From: Phycisphaerales bacterium
Lineage (GTDB): Bacteria > Planctomycetota > Phycisphaerae > Phycisphaerales > UBA1924
Direction: 5' to 3'
DNA: 23,055 bases
Assembly: GCA_029212425.1 (NCBI GenBank)
Contig: JARGNC010000018.1
Location: 447 to 23,501, forward strand
Part shown: one piece after another, positions 1 to 6,823 of the stretch
Layout of the letters: each line of letters starts with the position of its first letter
Position numbering within the stretch: the stretch's first letter is position 1
Translations under genes and position numbers: made by a program
Notes under the pieces: model-generated
What the model saw: the letters and a program-made list of their open reading frames with translations, nothing else
What the model was told of the DNA's origin: nothing
The model's database searches: none

Positions 1-301
1 CGGACTCATGTCCGTCTCCGGCGTCAAACTCCTGCCGTATGTGATGGCGACCGCGATCGGGATGGCGCCGCGCACCTTCGCCGCTGTGTGGATTGGGAAC
101 CAGATCACGAGCTGGGACGAGTACAACAAACCCAAATGGCTCGTCATCGCAGGCATCGTCCTGATGGTCGTCGTCATCATGATCCTGGGACAAATGGCCA
201 ATAAAGCCATCGACAAAGCGATGGGGACCAATCCCGCTGCTAGTCCCAGCACATCCACAGACGACACCCAGCCAGATTCCACCTCAAATCCCGCCGAGTG
301 A
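1..301 (+). CDS. TVP38/VTT-type membrane protein, C-terminal fragment (5' end outside window)
   Basis: The reading frame is open to the left edge (GGA CTC precede the first ATG at 8), so this is the last 99 or so codons of a longer gene. The visible part resembles the C-terminus of the next gene: a glycine/methionine-rich segment with M-A-P-R-T-F-A-A-V aligned to M-F-P-R-T-L-A-A-V, then K-W-L-V-I-A-G-I-V aligned to R-W-V-V-I-A-G-I-V, i.e. two membrane segments and a short loop. It ends in a Ser/Thr/Pro/Asp-rich cytoplasmic or periplasmic tail of about 30 residues. The family (TVP38/TMEM64, SNARE-associated or DedA-like) is made of integral membrane proteins; bacterial DedA relatives are linked to lipid flipping and membrane homeostasis, but the substrate of this one is unknown. 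The family call rests on similarity to the downstream paralogue. Confidence 0.75.
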   Translation, partial: GLMSVSGVKLLPYVMATAIGMAPRTFAAVWIGNQITSWDEYNKPKWLVIAGIVLMVVVIMILGQMANKAIDKAMGTNPAASPSTSTDDTQPDSTSNPAE

Positions 302-318
302 TCGATTTACACGCTTCT

Positions 319-336
319 GGGGGGTACGATCCCCCG
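319..336 (+). promoter_or_regulatory. G5/C5 hairpin containing a -10-like hexamer directly before the start codon
   Basis: Bases 320-324 (GGGGG) can pair with 331-335 (CCCCC) around the six-base loop TACGAT (325-330). The loop itself matches a TANNNT -10 element and is followed by exactly 6 nt before the ATG at 337. There is no separate Shine-Dalgarno, because the only G-rich stretch lies in the stem. Two readings are possible: a promoter giving a leaderless mRNA, or an RNA hairpin that masks the start. No good -35 is present at normal spacing (TTTACA at 306-311 is 13 nt away). Confidence 0.35.
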
Positions 337-1536
337 ATGAGCGTTATTGATACAGAGTCTCAACTGCATACCGCACCACCGTCCAAGCCCAAGGCCAATC
401 CTCAGATTGACCCCCCGGCTCGCACTGTGACGCTGGACCTGCACACCGATGCAGACGCAGACGCTCCATGCTGTGATGATTGCACCTGCGAGGGATGTTC
501 GGGACCAAGCTCGTTCGCGTTTGCTGCGACCTGTGCGATGGTCGGCGCATCGACCAAATCCGATCAGCCCAAGACCCTCCGCGCTCGATTGATCACCCAG
601 TGTTTTTACTGGAGTGTGTCGCTGATCGCTGCGGCGGTGTCGCTCCGCGCGTTGCTCCCGATCATGAGCGAACCAGTCCGCGAGTGGTTCCGCATCAACC
701 TGCTCAATCCAACCGTCGCGCCCATTATCGCGACAACCCTCGCAACACTCTTCGCGATCGGATTCGCAAACAAGCTCGGTCGCGACCGGCTCACCGGCGG
801 CTGCGCCATGCTCCGAAGACTCGGACCCGCCGCGATCCTCGGCGTCGCGTGGTCCACACTCCCAAGCTTCGCCGGCGTGCTCCTGGTCCTCAACATGGAA
901 CCCATCCGCATGGCGCTGCTCGGAGACTCCGCTTCGACCATGCAACTCTTCACAGGACTCGGCATCTACACCGTCTGCTTCATCATCCTCGCAGGATTCG
1001 GATGCCTCCCGACCGTGTCCCAAGCGATCCTCGCGGGATACACCTTCGGGATCACCCTCGGACTCCCCGCAGCATTGATCGGGTTTGGTGGCGCATCGCT
1101 CATCGGATATGAGCTCGTCCAGCGCCTCGCGCGCCAGCGCGTCGAGCGCGAACTCGAACGCTCACCCCGTACCGTCATGATCCGCGACGCGCTGCTCACC
1201 GCGAGTCCAAAGCGTGCCGTGCTGATCATCACGCTCCTGCGTGCTTCGCCAAGCGCCCCCTTCGCGCTCACCAACCTCGTCCTCGGATGCCTCGGCGTCA
1301 ACCGCTGGGTCTTCTTCGCAGGCACCGTGATGGGGATGTTCCCACGAACACTCGCCGCGGTTGTGATCGGCGTGTCGTTCACTGGATGGAACGGCGGCTT
1401 CGACCAACCACGCTGGGTCGTCATCGCGGGAATCGTCGCGACCATCGCAGCGCTGATCGTCATCAGCAAAGTCGCCGCGTCCACGCTCCTCAAGGTGTCG
1501 TCAACCCCAGAACGCGGACAGCCCGTTCCTGCATGA
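337..1536 (+). CDS. TVP38/TMEM64-family (VTT domain) integral membrane protein with N-terminal Cys cluster
   Basis: A 399-residue polytopic membrane protein. About 80 hydrophilic N-terminal residues contain a cysteine cluster C-C-D-D-C-T-C-E-G-C (residues 45-54). Hydrophobic segments then follow near residues 87-110, 128-150, 165-188, 205-225, 230-260, 295-330 and 365-390. The VTT signature is the glycine-rich stretch G-Y-T-F-G-I-T-L-G-L-P-A-A-L-I-G-F-G-G-A followed by a basic helix, and later M-F-P-R-T. An alternative GTG start at 298 overlaps the preceding stop codon (GTGA) and adds 13 residues. I prefer ATG 337 because the extra residues look non-coding and a -10-like hexamer sits 6 nt upstream. 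Family members are thought to move or sort lipids or small solutes; no substrate can be read from the sequence. It is probably co-transcribed with the partial paralogue upstream and runs into a convergent gene 20 bp downstream with no visible terminator between them. Confidence 0.85.
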   Translation: MSVIDTESQLHTAPPSKPKANPQIDPPARTVTLDLHTDADADAPCCDDCTCEGCSGPSSFAFAATCAMVGASTKSDQPKTLRARLITQCFYWSVSLIAAAVSLRALLPIMSEPVREWFRINLLNPTVAPIIATTLATLFAIGFANKLGRDRLTGGCAMLRRLGPAAILGVAWSTLPSFAGVLLVLNMEPIRMALLGDSASTMQLFTGLGIYTVCFIILAGFGCLPTVSQAILAGYTFGITLGLPAALIGFGGASLIGYELVQRLARQRVERELERSPRTVMIRDALLTASPKRAVLIITLLRASPSAPFALTNLVLGCLGVNRWVFFAGTVMGMFPRTLAAVVIGVSFTGWNGGFDQPRWVVIAGIVATIAALIVISKVAASTLLKVSSTPERGQPVPA

Positions 1537-1556
1537 TGTCAACACAATGACCGCGC

Positions 1557-3131
1557 TCAGATGATCGGGTCTTTGATGAGCTGAATCAGTGTGATCATAA
1601 AGATAAACAGCGTCGCGTTGTGGATGAAGTGTGCCGTCATCGCCGCGATGATCGATCCGCGCCACTCACGCATAAACGAGAACATGAACCCCAGCGCGAT
1701 CAACGGCGCGACCAGCATCGGTCCATAGTTGTGCATAAACGCGAACAGCGTCGCCGTCAGCAATCCCGCAAACACCCAGTGCAAGCGTCCACGGAAGTAC
1801 TTGAACAACGCGCCGCGGAAGATCATTTCTTCAGTGAGCGGCGCCCACAGCGTCGCGAGCAGGAAGAACAACGCGATCCCGAGTGGTCCTGATGCCGCGA
1901 TGATGTCCATCACCGGATTGGTCATCGCTTCAGGCGCGGTGCTGCTTCCCGTCGCGATCTTGAACGCTTCGCTCAGAAGCATCAGCACAAAGACGACCAG
2001 CACACCCAAGAAATACACCGGGACACTCGCAAGGTACGCGAGGAAACCACACCCGATTTCTTTCAAGACACCCTCACCCCGATGCAACCCGAGCGATTGT
2101 TTCCAATCCTTCCGCGACACGCCGCGAAGCAGCGCCCACAAGGGAATCAAGAGCAGCAACCACTGTGTGAAGATACTGATCCCGCCCAAACTCGGACGCA
2201 CATGCACCGAGAGCGCAAACAAGCCGATCGACATGATCCCGAAGCACACCACGAAGATCGAATAGGTTTCCAAGAACACGGTCTTCGGACGAACGATCGG
2301 CTGGTTCTCCGCATACCGCATCCGCAGCTTCCCAGATGAGAACTGCACGATCCCCAAGATCAACAGCACGCATCCACCAAAGAACGCGAACAACACCAAC
2401 AGGACCAATCCGAGCATCAACAACACGATCCCGACAAACCCCGTCACCGCAGGTTCGCGGAGTGGATCAGAATCATCCATCCCGTGCGTGATCGCGGCTT
2501 GACCAAGCACGCCGTACCGACTGACGAGCCGATCGCTTTCAGATTGCTCAAGCACCTCGCGTCCATCGCGATAGATCGTCTCCAGCGTTTCAAGATCCGC
2601 AAGGATCGGCGCGAGCCGTTCCACAGCGTACATTGGTGCTGGATTATCCTCGCTGACTTCAGCATCGGGATCAAACGCGATCGCTTGCTCGTGCATCTTC
2701 ACAACATCGAGACGCGCCGCTTCGAGTGATTCCAGCGCTGGTTCATCACCCTCAAACTCTCCGATCAGGATCGTGCTGCGGACCCTGTCTTCCGGGATGA
2801 CTTCGTAGCTTTCGATCTGCTCCATGAACATCGCTGCGGATTCTGGAGAGTCCTCCATAATGGACTTTCGTCCTCGGATAAACATCCGTCCGACGAGATC
2901 CGCCGTCGCGAACCGACCCGGCGCGGGTGCACTGTCGTCGTAAGTCTGCTCAGGCATTGTCGCGCCGATGAGCTTGTAATGCGTTTCGAGAGACAGATTC
3001 TGCCAAATCAGGACGAATCCCACGCACACGATCGAGAGCAGAACGATCAACAGACCCGTCCCCCCAGATCGATGTTCGCTATGTGGTTGGGTTTCAGATT
3101 GTGAGTGTTGTTGTGGTTCGTCCATGCCCAT
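1557..3131 (-). CDS. CPBP (CAAX/Rce1-type) intramembrane metalloprotease with long N-terminal extension
   Basis: A 524-residue membrane protein. The C-terminal 90 residues carry the CPBP (Abi/Rce1) signature: E434-E435-M-I-F-R439-G, then H467 in F-A-F-M-H, and H501-F-I-H-N505. In the family these bind the catalytic zinc and cleave substrates within the membrane. About eight hydrophobic segments are visible: one near residues 27-45, then a block from about 225 to the end. Between the first helix and the block lies a roughly 180-residue soluble, acidic, helix-rich domain, probably extracytoplasmic, which typical CPBP proteins of 200-300 residues lack. The start is uncertain: ATG 3131 or ATG 3125, neither with a clear Shine-Dalgarno. 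The gene is divergent from rplM and convergent with the VTT gene. Bacterial members act in peptide maturation, immunity to bacteriocins or unknown processing; the substrate here is unknown. Confidence 0.87.
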   Translation of the reverse strand: MGMDEPQQHSQSETQPHSEHRSGGTGLLIVLLSIVCVGFVLIWQNLSLETHYKLIGATMPEQTYDDSAPAPGRFATADLVGRMFIRGRKSIMEDSPESAAMFMEQIESYEVIPEDRVRSTILIGEFEGDEPALESLEAARLDVVKMHEQAIAFDPDAEVSEDNPAPMYAVERLAPILADLETLETIYRDGREVLEQSESDRLVSRYGVLGQAAITHGMDDSDPLREPAVTGFVGIVLLMLGLVLLVLFAFFGGCVLLILGIVQFSSGKLRMRYAENQPIVRPKTVFLETYSIFVVCFGIMSIGLFALSVHVRPSLGGISIFTQWLLLLIPLWALLRGVSRKDWKQSLGLHRGEGVLKEIGCGFLAYLASVPVYFLGVLVVFVLMLLSEAFKIATGSSTAPEAMTNPVMDIIAASGPLGIALFFLLATLWAPLTEEMIFRGALFKYFRGRLHWVFAGLLTATLFAFMHNYGPMLVAPLIALGFMFSFMREWRGSIIAAMTAHFIHNATLFIFMITLIQLIKDPII

Positions 3132-3177
3132 TCATCGGGTCATATCCATGAATTGATCCGGTGAATCAGCCAACAAT

Positions 3178-3206
3178 TTGACCCTGTCTGTTTCGATGCC
3201 TAATTT
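3178..3206 (+). promoter_or_regulatory. Sigma70-type promoter for rplM-rpsI
   Basis: TTGACC at 3178-3183, a spacer of exactly 17 bp, then TAATTT at 3201-3206. This is the best vegetative-promoter match upstream of the ribosomal operon and predicts a transcript start near 3213, leaving a leader of roughly 175 nt before the rplM start codon. Confidence 0.65.
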
Positions 3207-3212
3207 CTTGGT

Positions 3213-3387
3213 CCCCAGTGGTTTGACTGCTGGGCATATTTCACAAACCTGCTGGTTGAGCGATCATCCAGCCCGCCCTGCCCGGTAGGCAGCGTACCAA
3301 GCACCCTCCGCGGCTGCCAAGATCATCGTCCCGGTTTTTCCACCAGCGATGCTCCCAACAACCGCCTTGTTAGGACAGGAGATCCCA
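3213..3387 (+). promoter_or_regulatory. Structured 5' leader of the rplM-rpsI operon
   Basis: This untranslated stretch holds three possible stems. CTGCC (3278-3282) pairs with GGCAG (3288-3292) around a 5-nt loop. The same GGCAGC (3288-3293) can instead pair with GCTGCC (3313-3318), so the two are mutually exclusive. A third hairpin, CC-AACAA (3355-3361) with TTGTT-a-GG (3367-3374), ends two bases before the AGGAG ribosome binding site at 3377. Ribosomal-protein operons are often autoregulated through such leaders, including L13 leaders described in other phyla. I cannot assign this one to a known family. Confidence 0.4.
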
Positions 3388-3843
3388 ATGGGAAGCAAAC
3401 CACAACGCCACCACCTGCGTCGCGAAACATTCATGGCAAAGAACGGCGAAGTCGCGAAGCAATGGCGCATCATCGACGCGTCCGGCGTCTCGCTCGGCCG
3501 CCTCGCCGCGGAAGTCGCACCAGTCCTCATGGGCAAGCATCGCCCAGAGTACACCCCGCATGTTGATTGTGGTGACTTCGTCATCGTCATCAACGCAGGT
3601 CAGGTCGGACTCACAGGACGCAAAGCAGATCAAAACCTCCGTCTGACCTACTCCGGGTACCCAGGTGGTCAGTCCGCAGAATCCTACGGCATGCTCCGCG
3701 ATCGTCGCTCGGACATCCTCGTTTCCGAAGCTGTCCGCCGCATGCTTCCGAAGAGCCGCCTCGGTCGTCAGATGCTCAAGAAGCTCAAGGTCTACGACGG
3801 AGCGGATCACCCACACGCAGGCGTCAACCCGATCGCCCTCTAA
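3388..3843 (+). CDS. rplM: Large ribosomal subunit protein L13 (uL13)
   Basis: A 151-residue protein matching bacterial L13 along its length: W-R-I-I-D-A-S-G-V-S-L-G-R-L-A near the N-terminus, then G-K-H-R-P-E-Y-T-P-H-V-D-C-G-D, M-L-P-K-S-R-L-G-R-Q-M, and L-K-V-Y-D-G-A-D-H-P-H-A. L13 is an early assembly protein of the 50S subunit that contacts 23S rRNA. The ATG at 3388 is chosen because AGGAG at 3377-3381 lies 6 nt upstream and because it gives near-normal length (E. coli L13 has 142 residues). The frame is open further upstream, but that would place the ribosome binding site inside the gene. About ten extra basic residues precede the usual N-terminus. It is followed 81 bp later by rpsI, the standard L13-S9 pair. 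Confidence 0.97.
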   Translation: MGSKPQRHHLRRETFMAKNGEVAKQWRIIDASGVSLGRLAAEVAPVLMGKHRPEYTPHVDCGDFVIVINAGQVGLTGRKADQNLRLTYSGYPGGQSAESYGMLRDRRSDILVSEAVRRMLPKSRLGRQMLKKLKVYDGADHPHAGVNPIAL

Positions 3844-3924
3844 CACAGTACACCACCGTCCAAAGCGGTCTTGGGAGTGCCAAGATTCGTGGATGCGGAC
3901 GGATACGAAAAGGATAGTGAACAC

Positions 3925-4455
3925 ATGGCTGGATACGAAACCACCATCACCAACCCAGACCTCGCAGGCGAAACCGTCGCCGACGCAGGACCTGCAGAAA
4001 TTCAAGAACGCGTTCTCCCTGACCCAAAGCCTGCTGACAAGCACGGCTGGTGGTGGGGCACCGGTCGCCGCAAGCGTGCGGTCGCCCGCGTCCGCTTCCG
4101 TCCAGCAAAGGACGAAGGCAAAGGCACCGTCCAGATCCAGATCTCGCGCAAGCAGTTCAAGACCATTGAAGACTACTTCTCAGAGATCCGTGACCGCGCA
4201 GACGCGGTTGCTCCACTCAAGCTGACCGAAACCACCGGCAAACTCGATGTCATCGTCCGCTGTCACGGCGGTGGATACATGGGTCAAGCCCAAGCGATCC
4301 GCCTCGGGATCGCTCGTGCACTCGTCGGATACGATCCAAACTTCGAACCTGCTCTCCGCGACGCAGGGTACCTCACCCGCGACGCTCGTAAGGTCGAACG
4401 CAAGAAGTACGGCCAGCCTGGTGCTCGTCGCCGCTTCCAGTTCTCGAAGCGTTAA
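3925..4455 (+). CDS. rpsI: Small ribosomal subunit protein S9 (uS9) with N-terminal extension
   Basis: A 176-residue protein. The core from about residue 45 to the end is classic S9: G-T-G-R-R-K-R-A-V-A-R-V, then a conserved G-G-G-Y-M-G-Q-A-Q-A-I-R-L-G-I-A-R-A-L, L-T-R-D-A-R-K-V-E-R-K-K, and the C-terminal S-K-R tail that reaches toward the P-site tRNA in the 30S subunit. E. coli S9 has 130 residues, so about 45 acidic and Pro-rich residues have been added at the N-terminus. The ATG at 3925 is preceded by AAAAGGA at 3908-3914, about 10 nt upstream, a somewhat long but workable spacing. The frame is open back to 3871, but those codons precede the ribosome binding site. It is co-transcribed with rplM and ends 36 bp before a strong terminator. 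Confidence 0.96.
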   Translation: MAGYETTITNPDLAGETVADAGPAEIQERVLPDPKPADKHGWWWGTGRRKRAVARVRFRPAKDEGKGTVQIQISRKQFKTIEDYFSEIRDRADAVAPLKLTETTGKLDVIVRCHGGGYMGQAQAIRLGIARALVGYDPNFEPALRDAGYLTRDARKVERKKYGQPGARRRFQFSKR

Positions 4456-4491
4456 TCGATCCCAGATTCACCTTCAACTTATTCCACACAG

Positions 4492-4517
4492 CAGCCCGGT
4501 TTGTCCGGGCTGTTTTT
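4492..4517 (+). terminator. Intrinsic terminator after rpsI
   Basis: A perfect 8-bp GC-rich stem, CAGCCCGG (4492-4499) with CCGGGCTG (4505-4512), loop TTTGT, followed by five T residues (4513-4517). It ends the rplM-rpsI transcript. Confidence 0.93.
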
Positions 4518-4518
4518 C

Positions 4519-4524
4519 TATAGT
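4519..4524 (+). promoter_or_regulatory. Possible -10 element for a leaderless transcript
   Basis: TATAGT lies immediately after the rpsI terminator and exactly 6 nt before the GTG at 4531, which has no Shine-Dalgarno. The spacing would place the transcript start on the start codon. No matching -35 is seen, since that region is taken up by the terminator stem. Confidence 0.35.
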
Positions 4525-4530
4525 GTACCC

Positions 4531-5196
4531 GTGAGCACACGCAAGAAACGACAGCTCAGAGTACCCGAAGACCGAGTCATGCTCGGCTTGATCGGCGCGA
4601 TGGTTCTCGTTGCCCTCGCGTGTATCCTCACCCTCTGGAAACTCAGTGCTCTCAACAACACCCCATCGTGGTGGTCCAAGCTTGAGAACAACCCACGAAT
4701 CACACAACAGTCCGGGATCGAACTCGAAAACCAGATCACGACCGCGCTCACCCGTCTGCGACCGGTTGGTGAAGAAGACTGGGCCGCTGCAATCAACCAA
4801 GATCAACTCAACAGCTGGCTCGCGCATCGTCTCCACGACACCATCCGCACAATGACGAGCGACACGACCATCGATCAGTTCGGAGACATCCGCATCACAA
4901 TCAACCACGACGAACTCATCGCCGGCGCACAGTTCATCCACGCCCACGGCTCGACCATCGTATGGGCCGTCATCGACCTCGGGACCGACGATCAAGGACG
5001 CTTCATCATCAACACGCGACGAGCGTATGTCGGGAGTACTCGCGTACCAACGGCGTACGCACGCAAGTACCTGACAAGCGACAACCTCGGGAAAGCAAGC
5101 GTCGATCTCGGCGACGGCCGCGAGGTCCGCATCCGAGGTATCCGTGCCGGAGATCAACGACTCGAGTTTGCACTGCGGACCCAGCTCAGGGACTAA
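4531..5196 (+). CDS. Single-pass membrane-anchored protein of unknown function
   Basis: A 221-residue protein from the GTG at 4531. It has a basic N-terminus (K-K-R-Q-L-R) and one membrane helix at about residues 18-38, so the remaining 180 residues should lie outside the cytoplasm. That part is a mixed alpha/beta domain with D-Q-L-N-S-W-L-A-H-R-L near residue 92 and several beta strands after it. The layout (anchor, then a helix with Q-L-N, then strands) faintly recalls YpmS/DUF2140-type proteins, but I would not assign it to that family. An ATG at 4579 is an alternative start but would lose the basic residues that orient the helix. Neither start has a Shine-Dalgarno. The gene sits just after the rpsI terminator and converges with the lipoprotein gene 7 bp downstream, with no terminator between them. 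Confidence 0.75.
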   Translation: MSTRKKRQLRVPEDRVMLGLIGAMVLVALACILTLWKLSALNNTPSWWSKLENNPRITQQSGIELENQITTALTRLRPVGEEDWAAAINQDQLNSWLAHRLHDTIRTMTSDTTIDQFGDIRITINHDELIAGAQFIHAHGSTIVWAVIDLGTDDQGRFIINTRRAYVGSTRVPTAYARKYLTSDNLGKASVDLGDGREVRIRGIRAGDQRLEFALRTQLRD

Positions 5197-5203
5197 AGCA
5201 GAA

Positions 5204-5782
5204 TCAATCCGACCATTTATCCACGATCTTCCGAGCGACTGGTGTTTGGATCGTGCGGATCGTGTCCGCGTTTGCCGCGAACGCGACCTTGAACGATTCA
5301 TCCCGCTTCATCACATGATTGATCGATTCCACAATCGAACGCGCCCCGCTTGTGAGTGATCTTGAACGCAACATCGTCGCGATCAATGCTGCGCCGAGCA
5401 CCAACGGCGCTTGCACCGGCGCCGGAACCCAAGGCGACACCGCGTCCGCAGCAATCGTGAGCGGATCACTCGGATTCGTCGCGCCTTCGATCACTTGGTC
5501 TGCATGAACGATTGCCGCACTGACAACCGCGAGTTTCGCGTTGACCTGCGCGATCAGCGCATCAATCGAGTTACGCTGTTCGCTCCCATCAGGGATCGAT
5601 TCTCGCATCAGTTCAAGCTCATCAAGCTGCGATTCCAGATCAGATTGGATCCCCTCTGCTTGTTCACGGACGACCCCGATCTGTTCGATTGATTGCCCAA
5701 GCGGCGCACACCCGCCACTCAGCAGACCAATCAACAGCCCAACCACAGCCACCACTACACACCAACGAATCCCGTTCAACAT
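5204..5782 (-). CDS. Predicted lipoprotein with coiled coil, function unknown
   Basis: A 192-residue protein from the ATG at 5782, which has GGGAG 7 nt upstream; upstream in-frame ATGs would place that site inside the gene. The N-terminus has a hydrophobic signal ending in the lipobox L-S-G-G-C (Cys at residue 25), so it should be lipidated and membrane-anchored. Residues about 30-85 are rich in E, Q and L with heptad-like spacing and probably form a coiled coil. A second hydrophobic stretch lies near residues 115-140 (P-V-Q-A-P-L-V-L-G-A-A-L-I-A-T-M-L), followed by a basic C-terminal tail. The gene is downstream of lpxC on the same strand but 173 bp away, so it may have its own promoter. No homologous family is recognised; a structural envelope role would be an inference only. 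Confidence 0.7.
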   Translation of the reverse strand: MLNGIRWCVVVAVVGLLIGLLSGGCAPLGQSIEQIGVVREQAEGIQSDLESQLDELELMRESIPDGSEQRNSIDALIAQVNAKLAVVSAAIVHADQVIEGATNPSDPLTIAADAVSPWVPAPVQAPLVLGAALIATMLRSRSLTSGARSIVESINHVMKRDESFKVAFAANADTIRTIQTPVARKIVDKWSD

Positions 5783-5955
5783 ACCATTTCTCCCACGCTC
5801 GATTCTGAGCGCACGCACACGGAGCGCATCGTGCACACGCGCTGCGGGATTCATCAAGTGGTGGGGGGGTTCAATTGTACACGAGTACTGTTTTACAAGG
5901 TTTGCAAATTACATGAGGCGCAACAAGAAACGCGCACAGAAACGGTCATTGCCGT

Positions 5956-6816
5956 TCAATCCACTGTTTCAGCAATCGCGCGAACCAACGCGTGCGCCAT
6001 CGAATGACCCGATTTGTGCGCCACAAACCGAGCGTTGATCCGCGATCCGAACAACGCAACATCTCCGATCAGATCAAGCAGCTTGTGATGCGCGCACTCA
6101 TCAGAATCACGAAGCTCGTTGTCCATCGGACCATCCGCATCAAGCACCAGCATGTCCCCCGGCGCGAGATGCTTGAACAAACCACCAGCGATCAGCATCT
6201 CCGCTTCTTGCTTGAGACAAAAAGTCCGAGCAGGCGCGACGCGATGCGCGTAGTCCGAAGAATCTCCATCCCATTCGACCGTTGCACGCTTGATCGGTGA
6301 ATCAGCACCATAATCAATTGTGTACGCATACGAGGGCGCATCGGAAGGGATCGCTTCGATCCACGAATCCCCGTGCTCGACGCGCACAGTCTTTGGGAGT
6401 TCGATAGGAACCACCGCCGCGTCTTGTTCCGCGATCCCGGCATCAAGAATCGCGCGAACAAACGCTTGCGACGATCCATCCATGATCGGGAGTTCGTGAT
6501 GATCGACGGATACCACTGCGTTTGTAATTCCCAATCCCGCAAGCGCGGAGAGAACATGTTCAACCAACCACACGGACGATCCACCATTGGTCACAGCGCT
6601 GCACCTTGGAGGCACACTCGCAAACACAGGATGCACCGGCGCATCGCACAGCGACCCAGCGCCGAGCGGGATCCGCGTGCCGTTGTGTACAAAGGCTAAT
6701 CCGTGGTTGATTGGAGCGGGATGGATCGTGCATCTGGAGGGCGTTCCGGTAAACAGCGCCACTCCATCGATGAGTGCGGGACTCGCGAGCGTGTGTTGTT
6801 GATCGCTGCCGTGCAT
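5956..6816 (-). CDS. lpxC: UDP-3-O-acyl-N-acetylglucosamine deacetylase
   Basis: A 286-residue cytoplasmic zinc enzyme that removes the acetyl group from UDP-3-O-acyl-GlcNAc, the committed step of lipid A synthesis. The zinc ligands are visible: E86-H87 in V-E-H-V-L-S-A-L, then H244-K-L-L-D248 in the motif H-K-L-L-D-L-I-G-D. The catalytic histidine is H271 in K-S-G-H-S-M. The I-M-D-G-S motif near residue 111 is also typical. The length is slightly below the usual 305, mainly from a short C-terminus. It lies 7 bp after lpxD, so the two are surely co-transcribed and probably translationally linked; no Shine-Dalgarno is seen at the start. LpxC followed by FabZ as a fusion is known in some phyla; here LpxC stands alone. 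Confidence 0.96.
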   Translation of the reverse strand: MHGSDQQHTLASPALIDGVALFTGTPSRCTIHPAPINHGLAFVHNGTRIPLGAGSLCDAPVHPVFASVPPRCSAVTNGGSSVWLVEHVLSALAGLGITNAVVSVDHHELPIMDGSSQAFVRAILDAGIAEQDAAVVPIELPKTVRVEHGDSWIEAIPSDAPSYAYTIDYGADSPIKRATVEWDGDSSDYAHRVAPARTFCLKQEAEMLIAGGLFKHLAPGDMLVLDADGPMDNELRDSDECAHHKLLDLIGDVALFGSRINARFVAHKSGHSMAHALVRAIAETVD

Positions 6817-6823
6817 AGTCGCT

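Noticed and set aside
307..1023. Long minus-strand reading frame opposite the VTT gene (238 codons)
   Set aside because: It is rich in Glu, Arg, His and Cys with no family pattern, and lies antisense to a well-supported membrane protein. High GC with C/G-ending codons makes long antisense frames common here.
3370..4044. Minus-strand frame of 224 codons across rplM and into rpsI
   Set aside because: It is antisense to two certain ribosomal protein genes and has no recognisable domain.
4474..5301. Minus-strand frame of 275 codons opposite the single-helix membrane protein
   Set aside because: It would run through the rpsI terminator and the end of the lipoprotein gene; the plus-strand frame has a sensible basic N-terminus and membrane helix.
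5869..5910. Promoter for the lipoprotein gene (TACAAT on the minus strand at 5879-5874)
   Set aside because: The available -35-like hexamers (TTGTAA, TTGCAA) lie 13 or 22 bp away, so the spacing is wrong.
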